A stretch of 64,000 nt of DNA, taken from the NCBI GenBank assembly GCA_018815245.1, contig JAHIXK010000014.1, forward strand, positions 18,508-82,507, given 5' to 3'. Below are positions 8,897 through 19,528 of the stretch, one piece after another. Made by a program: the position numbers and the translations under genes. Under the pieces are notes generated by a model that was not told where the DNA came from, ran no database searches, and was given only the letters and a program-made list of their open reading frames with translations. Origin of the DNA: Gammaproteobacteria bacterium (GTDB taxonomy: Bacteria > Pseudomonadota > Gammaproteobacteria > Burkholderiales > Burkholderiaceae_B). Numbering within the stretch: position 1 is the first letter of the stretch; each line of letters starts with the position of its first letter.

Positions 8897-10219
8897 TCAA
8901 CCAACTTTCTCGACACGAGTCTGCCACACTCGTTGGGTTTTTCGCATGATTTCCCCGACTAATTGTGCCCTTTTGCCCACAAGTTGTTGCGATTGCACAA
9001 CTTGAACGCCGTCAACCCAGACATGTTTCACATCTCTGGAAGCCCCGCTGTAAGCCAGTTTCGAGATCAGATTGTGGTTGGGCAGCTGATGTGCAGCCTC
9101 ACCCACCGCCACCGTGATCAGGTCGGCCCGCAATCCGGGAGCAATGCGCCCAATCAGGTGTTCGGCGCCCAGGGCCTTGGCAGCGTTGCAAGTCAAGCTT
9201 TTCAGCAATTCGCCAGCATTGAAGATGGTCGCATCGCCGCTGGCACCTTTGCACAACAGCGAGGCCAATCTTCCTTCTTCCCACATGTCCAGTTTGTTGT
9301 TGCTGGCCCCGCCATCGGTGCCCACCACCACATTCACACCTGCCTTTAAAGCTGCAGCAACAGGAGCAATGCCGCTGGCCAGTTTCAGGTTTGAAGCGGG
9401 GCAGTGCACCAGGGTCGCACCTTTTTCTGCCATGAGTTTTAATTCTTCTTCGCTCAAATACACGCCATGTACCGCCATGAAACGCTCGTTGATCAGCCCC
9501 AGGCGATCAAACCGGGCAAATGGCCGCTCGCCGTCTCGGCTAGTTGCGTCGATTACCTCACTGGCTGTTTCATGCAGATGGCAATGAATGGGCAGGTCCA
9601 GTTCCTCGGCCAGCATGGCCATGTGCCTGAACGTTTCGTCGCTGACGGTGTAAGGCGCATGGGGGGCCAAGGCCCAATGCACCGTGGCTTCACCTTTGAA
9701 TTTGTCCCGGGCGGCTATCCCCAGTTCGATGTATTGCTTGGCCTCTGCGGCGTAGCGGGTTGGGAATTCGATCACCGTGATGCCCGCAAAAACCCGTGAG
9801 CCCAGGTCCAGTGCGGCTTGTGCAACCTGGTCGGGGTAAAAGTACATGTCATTGAAGGTGGTGGTGCCACCTTGAAGCATTTCGGCAGCGGCCAGCACTG
9901 TGCCGTCGTACACAAACTCAGCATCTGCCAGCGCACCTTCAAGTGGCCAGATTCGGTTTTGCAGCCAGTCGTGCAGGGCCATGTCGTCGGCTGCGCCACG
10001 CAACAAGTTCATTGCAGCATGGGTATGGCAATTGATCAAACCTGGCATCAGTACTTGCCCTGGCAAATCAATTCTTTCTGCATCTGGAAATTGCTTAAGT
10101 AGCTCTTCTTTGGTGCCGATGGCTTTGATCAGGCTCCCATGCATTAAAACAGCATGGTTTTCAAGCACTTCGGTGGAGTGGTTCAGGCACAGAAGCCATT
10201 GGGGGGTCAGTAGTTGCAT
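8897..10219 (-). CDS. TRZ/ATZ family amidohydrolase (MtaD / SAH-deaminase-like)
   Basis: LMPGLINCHTHAAMNLLRG, HCHLHETASEV, VHGVYL, GTDGGASNNKLDMWEE. Confidence 0.88.
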   Translation of the reverse strand: MQLLTPQWLLCLNHSTEVLENHAVLMHGSLIKAIGTKEELLKQFPDAERIDLPGQVLMPGLINCHTHAAMNLLRGAADDMALHDWLQNRIWPLEGALADAEFVYDGTVLAAAEMLQGGTTTFNDMYFYPDQVAQAALDLGSRVFAGITVIEFPTRYAAEAKQYIELGIAARDKFKGEATVHWALAPHAPYTVSDETFRHMAMLAEELDLPIHCHLHETASEVIDATSRDGERPFARFDRLGLINERFMAVHGVYLSEEELKLMAEKGATLVHCPASNLKLASGIAPVAAALKAGVNVVVGTDGGASNNKLDMWEEGRLASLLCKGASGDATIFNAGELLKSLTCNAAKALGAEHLIGRIAPGLRADLITVAVGEAAHQLPNHNLISKLAYSGASRDVKHVWVDGVQVVQSQQLVGKRAQLVGEIMRKTQRVWQTRVEKVG

Positions 10220-10388
10220 GGGCGGGGTCACTAGATGATTTGGAACGCACCATTGCGCCCAGTTTCAGCGATTTTGGCTGATACAATCGAAAGCTTGCAA
10301 GTGTAGCGCCAGGGATGTGACGCAGCCTTCACCGGTGGCGTCATGCCCAGTTATTCCTTCGGTCAAATAATTCAACACAAGAAGAAGC

Positions 10389-13004
10389 ATGGATTCATTC
10401 GCAAAAGAAACGCTCCCGATCAGCCTTGAAGAGGAGATGCGCAGGTCTTACCTGGATTACGCCATGAGCGTGATTGTAGGGCGCGCACTACCCGACGTGC
10501 GAGACGGCTTGAAGCCGGTTCACCGCCGCGTGTTGTTTGCCATGCACGAGTTGAACAACGACTGGAATCGCGCTTACAAAAAATCAGCCCGTATTGTCGG
10601 TGATGTGATCGGTAAATATCACCCACACGGCGATTCCGCGGTGTACGACACCATTGTTCGCATGGCGCAAGACTTTTCACTGCGCTACATGCTGGTCGAC
10701 GGCCAGGGTAACTTTGGCTCGATCGATGGCGACAATGCGGCGGCGATGCGTTACACCGAAATCCGGTTGGCCAAGATTGCCCAGGAAATGCTGCTTGACA
10801 TTGACAAGGAAACCGTCGATTTCGGGCCAAACTACGATGGTAGTGAACGCGAACCCAAGGTACTGCCTGCCCGGTTGCCCAACTTGCTGGTCAACGGTTC
10901 TTCCGGTATCGCGGTGGGTATGGCCACCAACATGCCTCCGCACAACCTGAAAGAAGTGGTTGCTGCCTGCCTTTACGCGATTGATGCGCCGGAATGCACT
11001 GTAGATGACCTGATCGAATTGATCCCGGCCCCTGATTTCCCCACGGCAGGCATTATTTACGGCATTCAAGGCGTGCGCGAAGGTTACCGCACAGGCCGTG
11101 GCCGCGTGGTAATGCGGGCCAAAACCCACTTTGAAGATCTGGATCGCGGTAACCGCCAATCCATCATCGTGGATGAGCTGCCTTACCAGGTAAACAAAAA
11201 AACATTGCTTGAGCGAATCGCTGAGCTTGTTTCTGAAAAGAAAATCGAAGGCATCTCTGATATTCGCGACGAGTCTGACAAAGACGGCATTCGCGTGGTG
11301 ATTGAACTAAAGCGTGGTGAGGTGCCCGAGGTTATTTTGAATAACCTCTACAAAAATACCCAGCTTCAAGACACCTTCGGCATCAATATGGTGGCGCTGG
11401 TGGATGGCCAGCCACGCTTGTTGAATCTGCGTGACCTTGTTTTCTACTTCCTGCGTCATCGCCGCGAAGTGATTACACGCCGCACTGTGTTCGAGCTGCG
11501 CAAAGCACGCGATCGCGGCCACGTGTTGGAAGGCTTGGCGGTGGCTTTGGCCAACATTGATGAATTCATTGCCATCATCAAGGCTGCGCCTACACCCCCA
11601 GTTGCGAAAGCTGATTTGGTGGCCCAAGGCTGGGATTCATCCATCGTTCGCGAAATGTTGTCGCGCACTGAACTGGGCGATTCCGGCGGTGCGAAGGCAT
11701 TCCGCCCGGAAGGTTTGCCTGCCCGCCTTGGTCTGCAAGATGACGGTCTGTACCGCTTGAGCGAAGTGCAAGCGCAGGAAATTTTGAACATGCGCCTGCA
11801 GCGCTTGACCGGCCTTGAGCAAGACAAAATTCTGAACGAATACAAAGAAGTGATCGATCAGATTGCTGATTTGCTCGATATTTTGTCCAAACCTGAGCGT
11901 ATCAACCAGATCATCAAAGACGAGTTAACGTCGATTGGCAACGAATTCGCCGATGAACGTCGCTCCATGATCGAATTCAATGCCACCGAGTTGGGCACTG
12001 AAGACCTGATCACCCCGCAAGACATGGTGGTCACACTGTCCCATTCCGGCTACATCAAGAGCCAGCCATTGACTGAATACCGTGCTCAGAAGCGCGGCGG
12101 GCGCGGCAAACAGGCAGCAACCACGAAAGAAGACGACTGGATCGATTACCTGTTTGTGGCCAACACGCACGACACAATCCTGTACTTTTCAAATGCAGGC
12201 CGTGTGTACTGGCTGAAGGTGTATGAAGTGCCACAGGGTTCACGCACATCGCGTGGTCGCCCGATCATCAACATGTTCCCCTTGGCTGAAGGCGAGAAGA
12301 TCACCGCCGTGTTGCCAGTGAAAAGTTTTGAAGAAGACGACCGGTATGTGTTCATGGCAACCAGCCTGGGCACAGTCAAGAAGTCAAAGCTCAGCGATTT
12401 TTCACGTCCCATGAAACGCGGCATTATCGCCGTAAATCTTGATGAGGGCGACTTCCTGATCGGTGCCGCCATGACCAACGGCACCAACGACGTGATGTTG
12501 TTCAGCGATTCCGGCAAGGCAGTTCGCTTCGATGAAAACGATGTGCGCGCCATGGGTCGCAATGCGCGTGGCGTGCGGGGCATGAACTTGGAAGAAGGGC
12601 AGGGCGTGATTGCGATGCTGGTCGCAGAAAGCGAACAGCAATCAGTGCTTACCGCCACCCAGAATGGCTTTGGCAAGCGCACCCCCGTGGCGGAATACAC
12701 GCGTCATGGCCGTGGCACCAAAGGCATGATCGCGATTCAAACTTCCGAGCGCAATGGCAAGGTGGTGTCGGCCGTGTTAGTGAACCCCACCGATGAAATC
12801 ATGTTGATCACCACGGGCGGCGTGCTGGTTCGTACCCGGGTTTCGGAAATTCGAGAAATGGGGCGCGCCACACAGGGCGTGACCCTGATCAGCGTGGACG
12901 AAGGCACCTGGTTGTCTGGTTTGCAGCGCATTGTCGAATCGGATGTGGAAGATGCGGTAGAGGCAGACGATTCGCCCGAAGCACCCGCTGACACGGATGA
13001 ATAA
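10389..13004 (+). CDS. gyrA: DNA gyrase subunit A
   Basis: [67 protein letters not shown]; GyrA C-terminal repeats. Confidence 0.98.
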   Translation: MDSFAKETLPISLEEEMRRSYLDYAMSVIVGRALPDVRDGLKPVHRRVLFAMHELNNDWNRAYKKSARIVGDVIGKYHPHGDSAVYDTIVRMAQDFSLRYMLVDGQGNFGSIDGDNAAAMRYTEIRLAKIAQEMLLDIDKETVDFGPNYDGSEREPKVLPARLPNLLVNGSSGIAVGMATNMPPHNLKEVVAACLYAIDAPECTVDDLIELIPAPDFPTAGIIYGIQGVREGYRTGRGRVVMRAKTHFEDLDRGNRQSIIVDELPYQVNKKTLLERIAELVSEKKIEGISDIRDESDKDGIRVVIELKRGEVPEVILNNLYKNTQLQDTFGINMVALVDGQPRLLNLRDLVFYFLRHRREVITRRTVFELRKARDRGHVLEGLAVALANIDEFIAIIKAAPTPPVAKADLVAQGWDSSIVREMLSRTELGDSGGAKAFRPEGLPARLGLQDDGLYRLSEVQAQEILNMRLQRLTGLEQDKILNEYKEVIDQIADLLDILSKPERINQIIKDELTSIGNEFADERRSMIEFNATELGTEDLITPQDMVVTLSHSGYIKSQPLTEYRAQKRGGRGKQAATTKEDDWIDYLFVANTHDTILYFSNAGRVYWLKVYEVPQGSRTSRGRPIINMFPLAEGEKITAVLPVKSFEEDDRYVFMATSLGTVKKSKLSDFSRPMKRGIIAVNLDEGDFLIGAAMTNGTNDVMLFSDSGKAVRFDENDVRAMGRNARGVRGMNLEEGQGVIAMLVAESEQQSVLTATQNGFGKRTPVAEYTRHGRGTKGMIAIQTSERNGKVVSAVLVNPTDEIMLITTGGVLVRTRVSEIREMGRATQGVTLISVDEGTWLSGLQRIVESDVEDAVEADDSPEAPADTDE

Positions 13005-13031
13005 ATAAACGGTTGATTGCACAGGGCAAGC

Positions 13032-14150
13032 ATGTCTAGAGTCTGGAATTTTTCTGCAGGTCCCGCCGCTTTGCCAGAGCCAGTGCTGCGCCGCGCAGCC
13101 GAGGAAATGCTGGATTGGCGCGGCAAGGGATTGTCCGTGATGGAAATGAGCCATCGCAGCCCGGAATACACTGCCATTTTCGAGAAAACCCGCAGCGATT
13201 TCCGTTCGTTGCTCAATGTGCCGGAAACGCACGATGTGCTTTTTATGCAGGGCGGTGCGGTGGGCATGAATTCCATCGTGCCCCTGAATTTGCTTCAGGG
13301 GTTTGAGCAGGCCGCATTTGTGAACACAGGTGCCTGGTCGAAGAAAACCACCAAAGAATTTTCGAAGTACGGTTTGTCGCGTGTGGTATTGGACAACGCC
13401 AATGCCTTGGCCGATTCAGCCGCAGCATGCTATGTGCCAGATTGCGCGCCCCTGCTGGATCGTGTGAACGGGCAACAAATGGCCTATTTGCACTATTGCG
13501 ACAATGAAACCATCAGTGGTGTTGAATTCAGCGGACAAATTGAGCAATTGGCTTCTCAACTGGATTGCCCTGTGGTGGCCGACATGTCGTCGAATATTCT
13601 GTCGAAAACCCTGAATGTGGCCAAGTACGGTTTGATCTACGGCGGTGCGCAAAAAAACGTGGGGCCTGCAGGTGTCACGATCGTGATCGTAGACAAGGTG
13701 CTGCTGGATCGTGCTTTGCCCATTTGTCCATCGGCGTTTACATTCAGCACCGTGTCTGAAAACGGTTCCATGTACAACACGCCCCCCACCTATTCCATTT
13801 ATATCGCCGGCTTGGTGTTTGAATGGTTGATCGAGCAGGGTGGCGTGTCATGGGCGCAAGCCCAGGCAGAGAAAAAAGCCGGTCTGTTGTATTCAACGAT
13901 TGAACAGAGTGCGCTGTATAGCTGCCCCGTGCGCCGGCAAGACCGTTCCCGGATGAATGTGCCATTTACCCTGGCCGATGAATCCCTGAATGCGAAATTC
14001 CTGAGCAAGGCGGCTGAATGTGGCTTGGTGCAACTCAAGGGGCACAAGTCTGTTGGCGGCATGCGTGCATCCATCTACAACGCCATGCCGCTGGAAGGCG
14101 TGCAGGCACTGGTCGAGTTCATGCGTGAATTTGAAAAGAAGGAGGCATGA
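13032..14150 (+). CDS. serC: Phosphoserine aminotransferase
   Basis: MSRVWNFSAGPAALPEPVL; GGAQKNVGPAGVTIVIV. Confidence 0.97.
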   Translation: MSRVWNFSAGPAALPEPVLRRAAEEMLDWRGKGLSVMEMSHRSPEYTAIFEKTRSDFRSLLNVPETHDVLFMQGGAVGMNSIVPLNLLQGFEQAAFVNTGAWSKKTTKEFSKYGLSRVVLDNANALADSAAACYVPDCAPLLDRVNGQQMAYLHYCDNETISGVEFSGQIEQLASQLDCPVVADMSSNILSKTLNVAKYGLIYGGAQKNVGPAGVTIVIVDKVLLDRALPICPSAFTFSTVSENGSMYNTPPTYSIYIAGLVFEWLIEQGGVSWAQAQAEKKAGLLYSTIEQSALYSCPVRRQDRSRMNVPFTLADESLNAKFLSKAAECGLVQLKGHKSVGGMRASIYNAMPLEGVQALVEFMREFEKKEA

Positions 14151-15241
14151 TGAGCAAGCCCGACATCAATGCCGAATTGCTGAAGTTTCGCGATCAAATT
14201 GACGACATCGACCAACAAATGCTGGTGCTGCTGAACAAGCGTGCCAGCCTTGCGCAGTCTATTGGTCATGTGAAAGCAAAAAGTGATGCGCCCGTGATGC
14301 GCCCCGAGCGTGAGGCACAGGTGCTTGACAAGCTCAATGCAGCCAATCAAGGTCCTTTGAGCGCGCAGCACGTTAATGTTTTGTTCAAGGAAATCATGTC
14401 GGCTTGCCGCTCGCTTGAGCGCGAGGTGCATGTGGCTTTTCTTGGCCCCTTGGGCACCTACAGCGAGCAGGCGGTGTGGTCATTTTTTGGCCACTGCGTT
14501 CAGGCTGAGCCGGTTCAAACCATTGAGGAAGCATTTCGCCAACTGCAAGCGCAGCAAGTTGATTTCGCAGTGGTGCCCGTTGAAAATTCCACGGAAGGTT
14601 CGATTGCCCGAACGCTGGATGCCTTGGTTGAATCGAATGCGCTGGTGTGCGGAGAAGTGCAGCTTGCCATTCATCACCAGTTGCTGTGCCAAACCGGCAA
14701 CCTTGATGGCATTGAAAAAATTTGTGCGCACCCACAAGCCTTGGCCCAATGTCGCAACTGGCTTGCCCAATATGCACCGCACATTCAACAAGAAACCGTT
14801 GCCAGCAATGGTGTGGCTGCGCAAATGGCCAGTGAGAACGCCAAAGTTGCAGCCATTGCCGGGCAGGCCGCGCGTGAACGCTATGGCCTGAAGGCGTTTC
14901 AAGAGCACATTCAGGACGACGCGCACAACACCACGCGGTTTTTGGTGCTGGGCAACCAGATCACCGGCCCCTCTGGGCAAGACAAAACCAGTCTGGTGGC
15001 ATCGGTGCCCAACCAACCGGGTGCGGTTTACAAAATGCTGGAACCTTTCAGCGCTGAAAACGTGTCCATGACCCGGCTTGAATCGCGCCCCGCGCGCAAC
15101 GGACGTTGGGAATATTATTTCTTCATCGACCTGCAGGGTCATCAAACCGAACCTGCCGTGGCCAATGCCCTGAACCAACTGAAGAAAAACGCATCCTTTT
15201 TGAAAGTGCTGGGTTCTTACCCGATAGCACAACGCAATTGA
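14150..15241 (+). CDS. pheA: Bifunctional chorismate mutase/prephenate dehydratase
   Basis: N-terminal AroQ-type CM domain then FLGPLGTYSEQA, PVENSTEGSI, ACT domain ESRPARNGRWEYYFFIDLQGH. Confidence 0.96.
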   Translation: MSKPDINAELLKFRDQIDDIDQQMLVLLNKRASLAQSIGHVKAKSDAPVMRPEREAQVLDKLNAANQGPLSAQHVNVLFKEIMSACRSLEREVHVAFLGPLGTYSEQAVWSFFGHCVQAEPVQTIEEAFRQLQAQQVDFAVVPVENSTEGSIARTLDALVESNALVCGEVQLAIHHQLLCQTGNLDGIEKICAHPQALAQCRNWLAQYAPHIQQETVASNGVAAQMASENAKVAAIAGQAARERYGLKAFQEHIQDDAHNTTRFLVLGNQITGPSGQDKTSLVASVPNQPGAVYKMLEPFSAENVSMTRLESRPARNGRWEYYFFIDLQGHQTEPAVANALNQLKKNASFLKVLGSYPIAQRN

Positions 15242-15253
15242 CGACTTGGCATC

Positions 15254-16381
15254 ATGCAAAAACTGACCGAACAAGCCCCACAATTTATTCGCGCCATCGC
15301 CCCCTACAAGGCGGGCAAACCCGTATCTGATGTGGTGCGGGAGTTGGGTCTTGACCCCAACGCAGTGGTGAAGCTGGCCTCGAATGAAAACCCCTTGGGT
15401 TTGGGCGAAAAAGCCAAAGCAGCCATTGCGCAGGCTGCCGCTGATTTGGGTCGCTACCCCGATGCCAATGGATTTGCCTTGAAGGCCAGGCTGGCTGGTC
15501 GGCATGGCGTGAAGCAAGAACAAATTACGCTGGGCAATGGGTCCAACGATGTGCTTGAGCTGGCAGCAAAAGCATTTCTGACACAAGGTACCAATGCCGT
15601 GTTTTCGCAGTACGCATTCGCGGTGTACCCGTTGGCCACACAAGGCTGCGGTGCACAGTCCAATGTGGTGCCTGCGGTGCACTACACGCATGACCTCGAT
15701 GGTTTTTTGAAAGCCATTGATGCCCAAACACGTGTGGTGTTCATTGCTAACCCCAACAACCCAACCGGCACTTTTTTGCCACAGGAAAAGTTGCTCGCTT
15801 TTTTGAAGCAAGTGCCTGACCACGTGCTGGTGGTGCTCGACGAAGCCTACAACGAATTCCTGAAGCCCGAAGACCAATACGATTCCACCCAGTGGGTTGT
15901 CCAGTTCCCTAACTTGCTGGTGTCCCGCAGTTTTTCCAAGGCCTATGGCCTGGCGGGTCTGCGCGTGGGGTACTCGGTTTCCAGCCTTGAGGTGGCTGAC
16001 TTGATGAACCGTGTTCGTCAGCCCTTCAACGTGAATTCGCTTGCACTGGCTGCCGCAGAGGCCGCCATCGACGACCAGGAATTTTTGCAGAAAACCTACG
16101 ACGTAAACCTCAAAGGTTTGGCGCAAATACAAAGCGGCCTGAAATTCCTCGGCCTTGAATACGTGCCTTCCTATGGCAACTTTGTGTTGTTCAAAGCGGG
16201 CAATACGCCCGATGCGGGCATGAAGGTGTTCGATGCACTTCAGCGTTTGGGCGTGATTGTTCGCCCGGTGAACTCCTATGGTTTGCCAGAATGGCTGCGC
16301 GTGTCGATTGGCCTTCCCCATGAAAACGACGCATTTTTGGCGGCCCTGCCCACAGCATTGGCCACCCTGCAGGAACGGTGA
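15254..16381 (+). CDS. hisC: Histidinol-phosphate aminotransferase
   Basis: KLASNENPLGLG, PNNPTGT, DEAYNEF, SFSKAYGLAGLRVGY; sits between pheA and tyrA (second hisC copy expected in this order). Confidence 0.93.
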   Translation: MQKLTEQAPQFIRAIAPYKAGKPVSDVVRELGLDPNAVVKLASNENPLGLGEKAKAAIAQAAADLGRYPDANGFALKARLAGRHGVKQEQITLGNGSNDVLELAAKAFLTQGTNAVFSQYAFAVYPLATQGCGAQSNVVPAVHYTHDLDGFLKAIDAQTRVVFIANPNNPTGTFLPQEKLLAFLKQVPDHVLVVLDEAYNEFLKPEDQYDSTQWVVQFPNLLVSRSFSKAYGLAGLRVGYSVSSLEVADLMNRVRQPFNVNSLALAAAEAAIDDQEFLQKTYDVNLKGLAQIQSGLKFLGLEYVPSYGNFVLFKAGNTPDAGMKVFDALQRLGVIVRPVNSYGLPEWLRVSIGLPHENDAFLAALPTALATLQER

Positions 16382-17268
16382 TGGGCAAGGGCGCTATTTT
16401 CAACCGCATGCTCGCCATTGGCGTGGGTTTGATTGGTGGGTCTGTCTGCCTTGCGGCCAAGAAAAAAGGCCTGGTGGGCCATGTGCTGGGTTATTCCCGC
16501 AAGCTGGAAACTGCCCACGAAGCACTTGGATTGGGTATCGTCGATGAATGCATTGCAGGGCCTGGCGATTCAAATTTGCGCAACGTGGACGCGGTGGTGT
16601 TGTCTATCCCCGTGCGCCAGTACAAGCAGGTGCTGACCCGGTTTTTACCGGTGTTGCCGCCCAACTGCCTGATATTTGATGCGGGAAGCACCAAATCGGA
16701 TGTGGCCTTGATGCTCAACGATCTCGAGCAACAATTTCCTGGCTTGAAGTCGCGCTTTGTGCTGGTACACCCCATCGCGGGTGGTGAATCTCATGGTCCA
16801 TCCGCAGCAGCGGCCGATTTGTTTGAAGGACGCAATTGCGTGCTGTGCCCATTGCCACAAACCAACGCGGCAGGTTTGAAAAAAGTCGAGAATTTCTGGG
16901 CGGGCATTGGCGCCAAGTTGAGCACCATGAATGCCATGGACCACGATGAAATGTTTGGCGCTGTCAGCCACCTTCCACACCTGTTGGCCTTCAGCTATGT
17001 GTCCAGCGTGCTGGCGCATCCCAAAGGGGCGGAATTCATGAAAGAAGGTGGTGCGGGCTATCGCGACTTCACGCGTATTGCGGCCAGTTCGCCGGAAATG
17101 TGGGCGGATATTTTTCAGAACAACAGTGAAGCACTGTTGAGCATGTTGAGTGGTTTCGAATCGAATATTGCCAGTTTGCGTGCAGCCATTGAGAGCAATG
17201 ACCGCGCCACGCTGGAACGAATTCTGGGGCAAGCGTCGGAATACCGCAGCCACTGGAAACACAACTGA
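16381..17268 (+). CDS. tyrA: Prephenate dehydrogenase
   Basis: LAIGVGLIGGSVCLAAKKKGL; HPIAGGESHGPSAA; GYRDFTRIAASSPEMW. Confidence 0.94.
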   Translation: MGKGAIFNRMLAIGVGLIGGSVCLAAKKKGLVGHVLGYSRKLETAHEALGLGIVDECIAGPGDSNLRNVDAVVLSIPVRQYKQVLTRFLPVLPPNCLIFDAGSTKSDVALMLNDLEQQFPGLKSRFVLVHPIAGGESHGPSAAAADLFEGRNCVLCPLPQTNAAGLKKVENFWAGIGAKLSTMNAMDHDEMFGAVSHLPHLLAFSYVSSVLAHPKGAEFMKEGGAGYRDFTRIAASSPEMWADIFQNNSEALLSMLSGFESNIASLRAAIESNDRATLERILGQASEYRSHWKHN

Positions 17269-17325
17269 TTTTGTTTGCGAATGGGCCGGAATAAGGTCCG
17301 TCGTTTATTAAGCGGATACTTTGTT

Positions 17326-18669
17326 ATGTCAGACCTGAATTTGATCGAATTTCACGCCAGCAGCACGCAAAACATGTCAGGTTCTGCGCGCGTGCCAGGT
17401 GATAAATCGATTTCCCACCGTTCCATCATGATGGGATCAATTGCCGAGGGCACCACCGAAGTGGACGGTTTTCTGGAGGGCGAAGATGCACTGGCCACCA
17501 TGAATGCATTTCGTGCCTTGGGTGTGAACATCGAGGGGCCAAACCATGGCAAGGTAAAAGTTCACGGCGTGGGCATGCATGGTCTGAAAGCACCCAGGCA
17601 GGTGCTGGATTGCGGCAATTCGGGTACATCCATGCGCCTGATGTCTGGCCTGCTGGCAGGACAGGATTTCGACTGCATGCTGACCGGCGATTCAAGCCTG
17701 GGCAAGCGCCCCATGAAGCGCGTAATCGATCCGCTGATGTTGATGGGGGCTCGAATTGAAGCGCAGGAAGGGGGGCGTCCCCCCCTGCACATTCATGGCC
17801 GTACCAACTTGAAGGCCATTGATTACGTGCTGCCCATGGCTTCTGCTCAGGTTAAATCGTGCGTGTTGCTGGCTGGTTTGTATGCCGAAGGCACCACCAC
17901 CGTGACCGAGCCCGCGGTAACCCGTGACCACACCGAACGCATGTTGCGCGGCTTTGGTGTTGACGTGCTTACCAATGGCCCCAAGGCCAGTGTGAGGGGA
18001 GGGCAAATCCTCAAGGCCACAAAAATTGATGTGCCATCCGATATTTCTTCGGCTGCTTTTTTCATGGTGGCTGCATCGATTGCACCGAATGCAGACATTA
18101 CCTTGAAGCATGTGGGTTTGAACCCGACCCGCACCGGAGTTATCGACATTCTGAGGTTGATGGGCGCCAACATTGAATTAAGCAACCACGCCGAGGTGGG
18201 TGGCGAACCTGTGGCTGATGTGCGCATTCGCAGCGCAGCCTTGACTGGAATTGATATTCCGGAACATCTCGTGCCCCTGGCCATTGATGAATTCCCGGTG
18301 CTGTTCGTTGCTGCTGCCAACGCCACCGGCCGCACGGTGTTGACTGGTGCCGAAGAACTGCGCGTGAAGGAATCAGACCGCATTGCCGTGATGGCCCATG
18401 GCCTGCAAAAGTGTGGTATCGATGCCGAACCCACCGAAGACGGCATGATTATTCAAGGCTTGGGCCACATTGACGGTTTGCGTTACAAGGCCACCAATAT
18501 TGAATCGCAGGGCGATCACCGCATTGCCATGTCCTTTAGCGTGGCGGCCATTCGTGCGCAGGGCAGCATGGTGATTCATGGCGCTCAAACAGTGGACACC
18601 TCGTTTCCGGGGTTTGTTGGCTTGGCCAATTCATTGGGCATGCAGCTTCAATCGGTTCGAAAGGGTTGA
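17326..18669 (+). CDS. aroA: 3-phosphoshikimate 1-carboxyvinyltransferase
   Basis: RVPGDKSISHRSIMMGSIAEG; LDCGNSGTSMRLM; RVKESDRI. Confidence 0.97.
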   Translation: MSDLNLIEFHASSTQNMSGSARVPGDKSISHRSIMMGSIAEGTTEVDGFLEGEDALATMNAFRALGVNIEGPNHGKVKVHGVGMHGLKAPRQVLDCGNSGTSMRLMSGLLAGQDFDCMLTGDSSLGKRPMKRVIDPLMLMGARIEAQEGGRPPLHIHGRTNLKAIDYVLPMASAQVKSCVLLAGLYAEGTTTVTEPAVTRDHTERMLRGFGVDVLTNGPKASVRGGQILKATKIDVPSDISSAAFFMVAASIAPNADITLKHVGLNPTRTGVIDILRLMGANIELSNHAEVGGEPVADVRIRSAALTGIDIPEHLVPLAIDEFPVLFVAAANATGRTVLTGAEELRVKESDRIAVMAHGLQKCGIDAEPTEDGMIIQGLGHIDGLRYKATNIESQGDHRIAMSFSVAAIRAQGSMVIHGAQTVDTSFPGFVGLANSLGMQLQSVRKG

Positions 18670-18672
18670 GTC

Positions 18673-19353
18673 ATGAATAAGCCTGCTTCGCATTGCCCCG
18701 TTGTTGCCATTGACGGCCCCACCGCCTCTGGCAAGGGCACGGTGGCTACACTGTTGGCGGCAAAGCTTGGCTTTCACTATCTCGACAGCGGCGCCATTTA
18801 CAGGGTGCTGGCGGTGGCAACGGCCCAAGCTGACCTGAATCCCGATTTGCCGGCCGACTTGCAGGAAATCATTCCCATGTCGGAAAATTTGCCAGTGCAG
18901 TTCCACGGCAACAAAGTGTTGCTCAAAGGCGTCGATGTGTCTGAAGTCATTCGCACTGAAGAAGCCGGCATTATGGCGTCGCGCCTGGCAGTGGTGCCTG
19001 AAGTGCGCGCAGGTTTGCTTCAGCGCCAGCGCGATTTTCGCCTGGCCCCCGGGTTGGTGGCCGATGGTCGGGACATGGGTTCGGTGGTGTTCCCCGATTC
19101 CATATTGAAAGTTTTCCTCACCGCCAGTGCCACGGTGCGCGCTGAACGCAGGGTTCGGCAAATTGAAGAGCGGGGTCAGCAAGCTGATTTTCAAGCCATT
19201 TACAACGACCTTGTGGCGCGCGACAAACGCGATACCGAACGTGCGGTGGCGCCATTGAAACCCTGTGAAGACGCCTTGGTGCTCGATTGTTCCAACATGC
19301 CGATCGATCAAGTGGTTGGCACCATCCACGGCTGGACGCAAGAACGCATTTAA
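18673..19353 (+). CDS. cmk: Cytidylate kinase
   Basis: VVAIDGPTASGKGTVATLLAAKLGFHYLDSGAIYR; VADGRDMGSVVFPDS. Confidence 0.96.
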   Translation: MNKPASHCPVVAIDGPTASGKGTVATLLAAKLGFHYLDSGAIYRVLAVATAQADLNPDLPADLQEIIPMSENLPVQFHGNKVLLKGVDVSEVIRTEEAGIMASRLAVVPEVRAGLLQRQRDFRLAPGLVADGRDMGSVVFPDSILKVFLTASATVRAERRVRQIEERGQQADFQAIYNDLVARDKRDTERAVAPLKPCEDALVLDCSNMPIDQVVGTIHGWTQERI

Positions 19354-19357
19354 ACGC

Positions 19358-19386
19358 TTGATCAGCAAAGACTTTCTTGTTACAAT
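19358..19386 (+). promoter_or_regulatory. Putative sigma70 promoter for rpsA (TTGATC-N17-TACAAT)
   Basis: Consensus-like -35 and -10 with exact 17-nt spacer in the cmk-rpsA gap. Confidence 0.6.
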
Positions 19387-19528
19387 CTTATCCCTTATCT
19401 GGTGACCTTTGCCTGTTTTTTGGGCAAGTGTCTTGAAGCCATTTAAGAAAGCCGTGTTCTTCAATCCCGAAGAGCGTGTTTTTGAACTCCGCCTTGCTTC
19501 CCGCAGTGGCGTGTTAAATCTCTAATTT

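Noticed and set aside
14480-16321. 613-aa open frame on the minus strand opposite pheA/hisC
   Set aside because: Fully antisense to two confidently identified genes; translation is His/Gln/Cys-rich and looks like a codon-bias shadow ORF.
18631-19464. 277-aa minus-strand ORF opposite cmk
   Set aside because: Antisense shadow of cmk; no recognisable domain.
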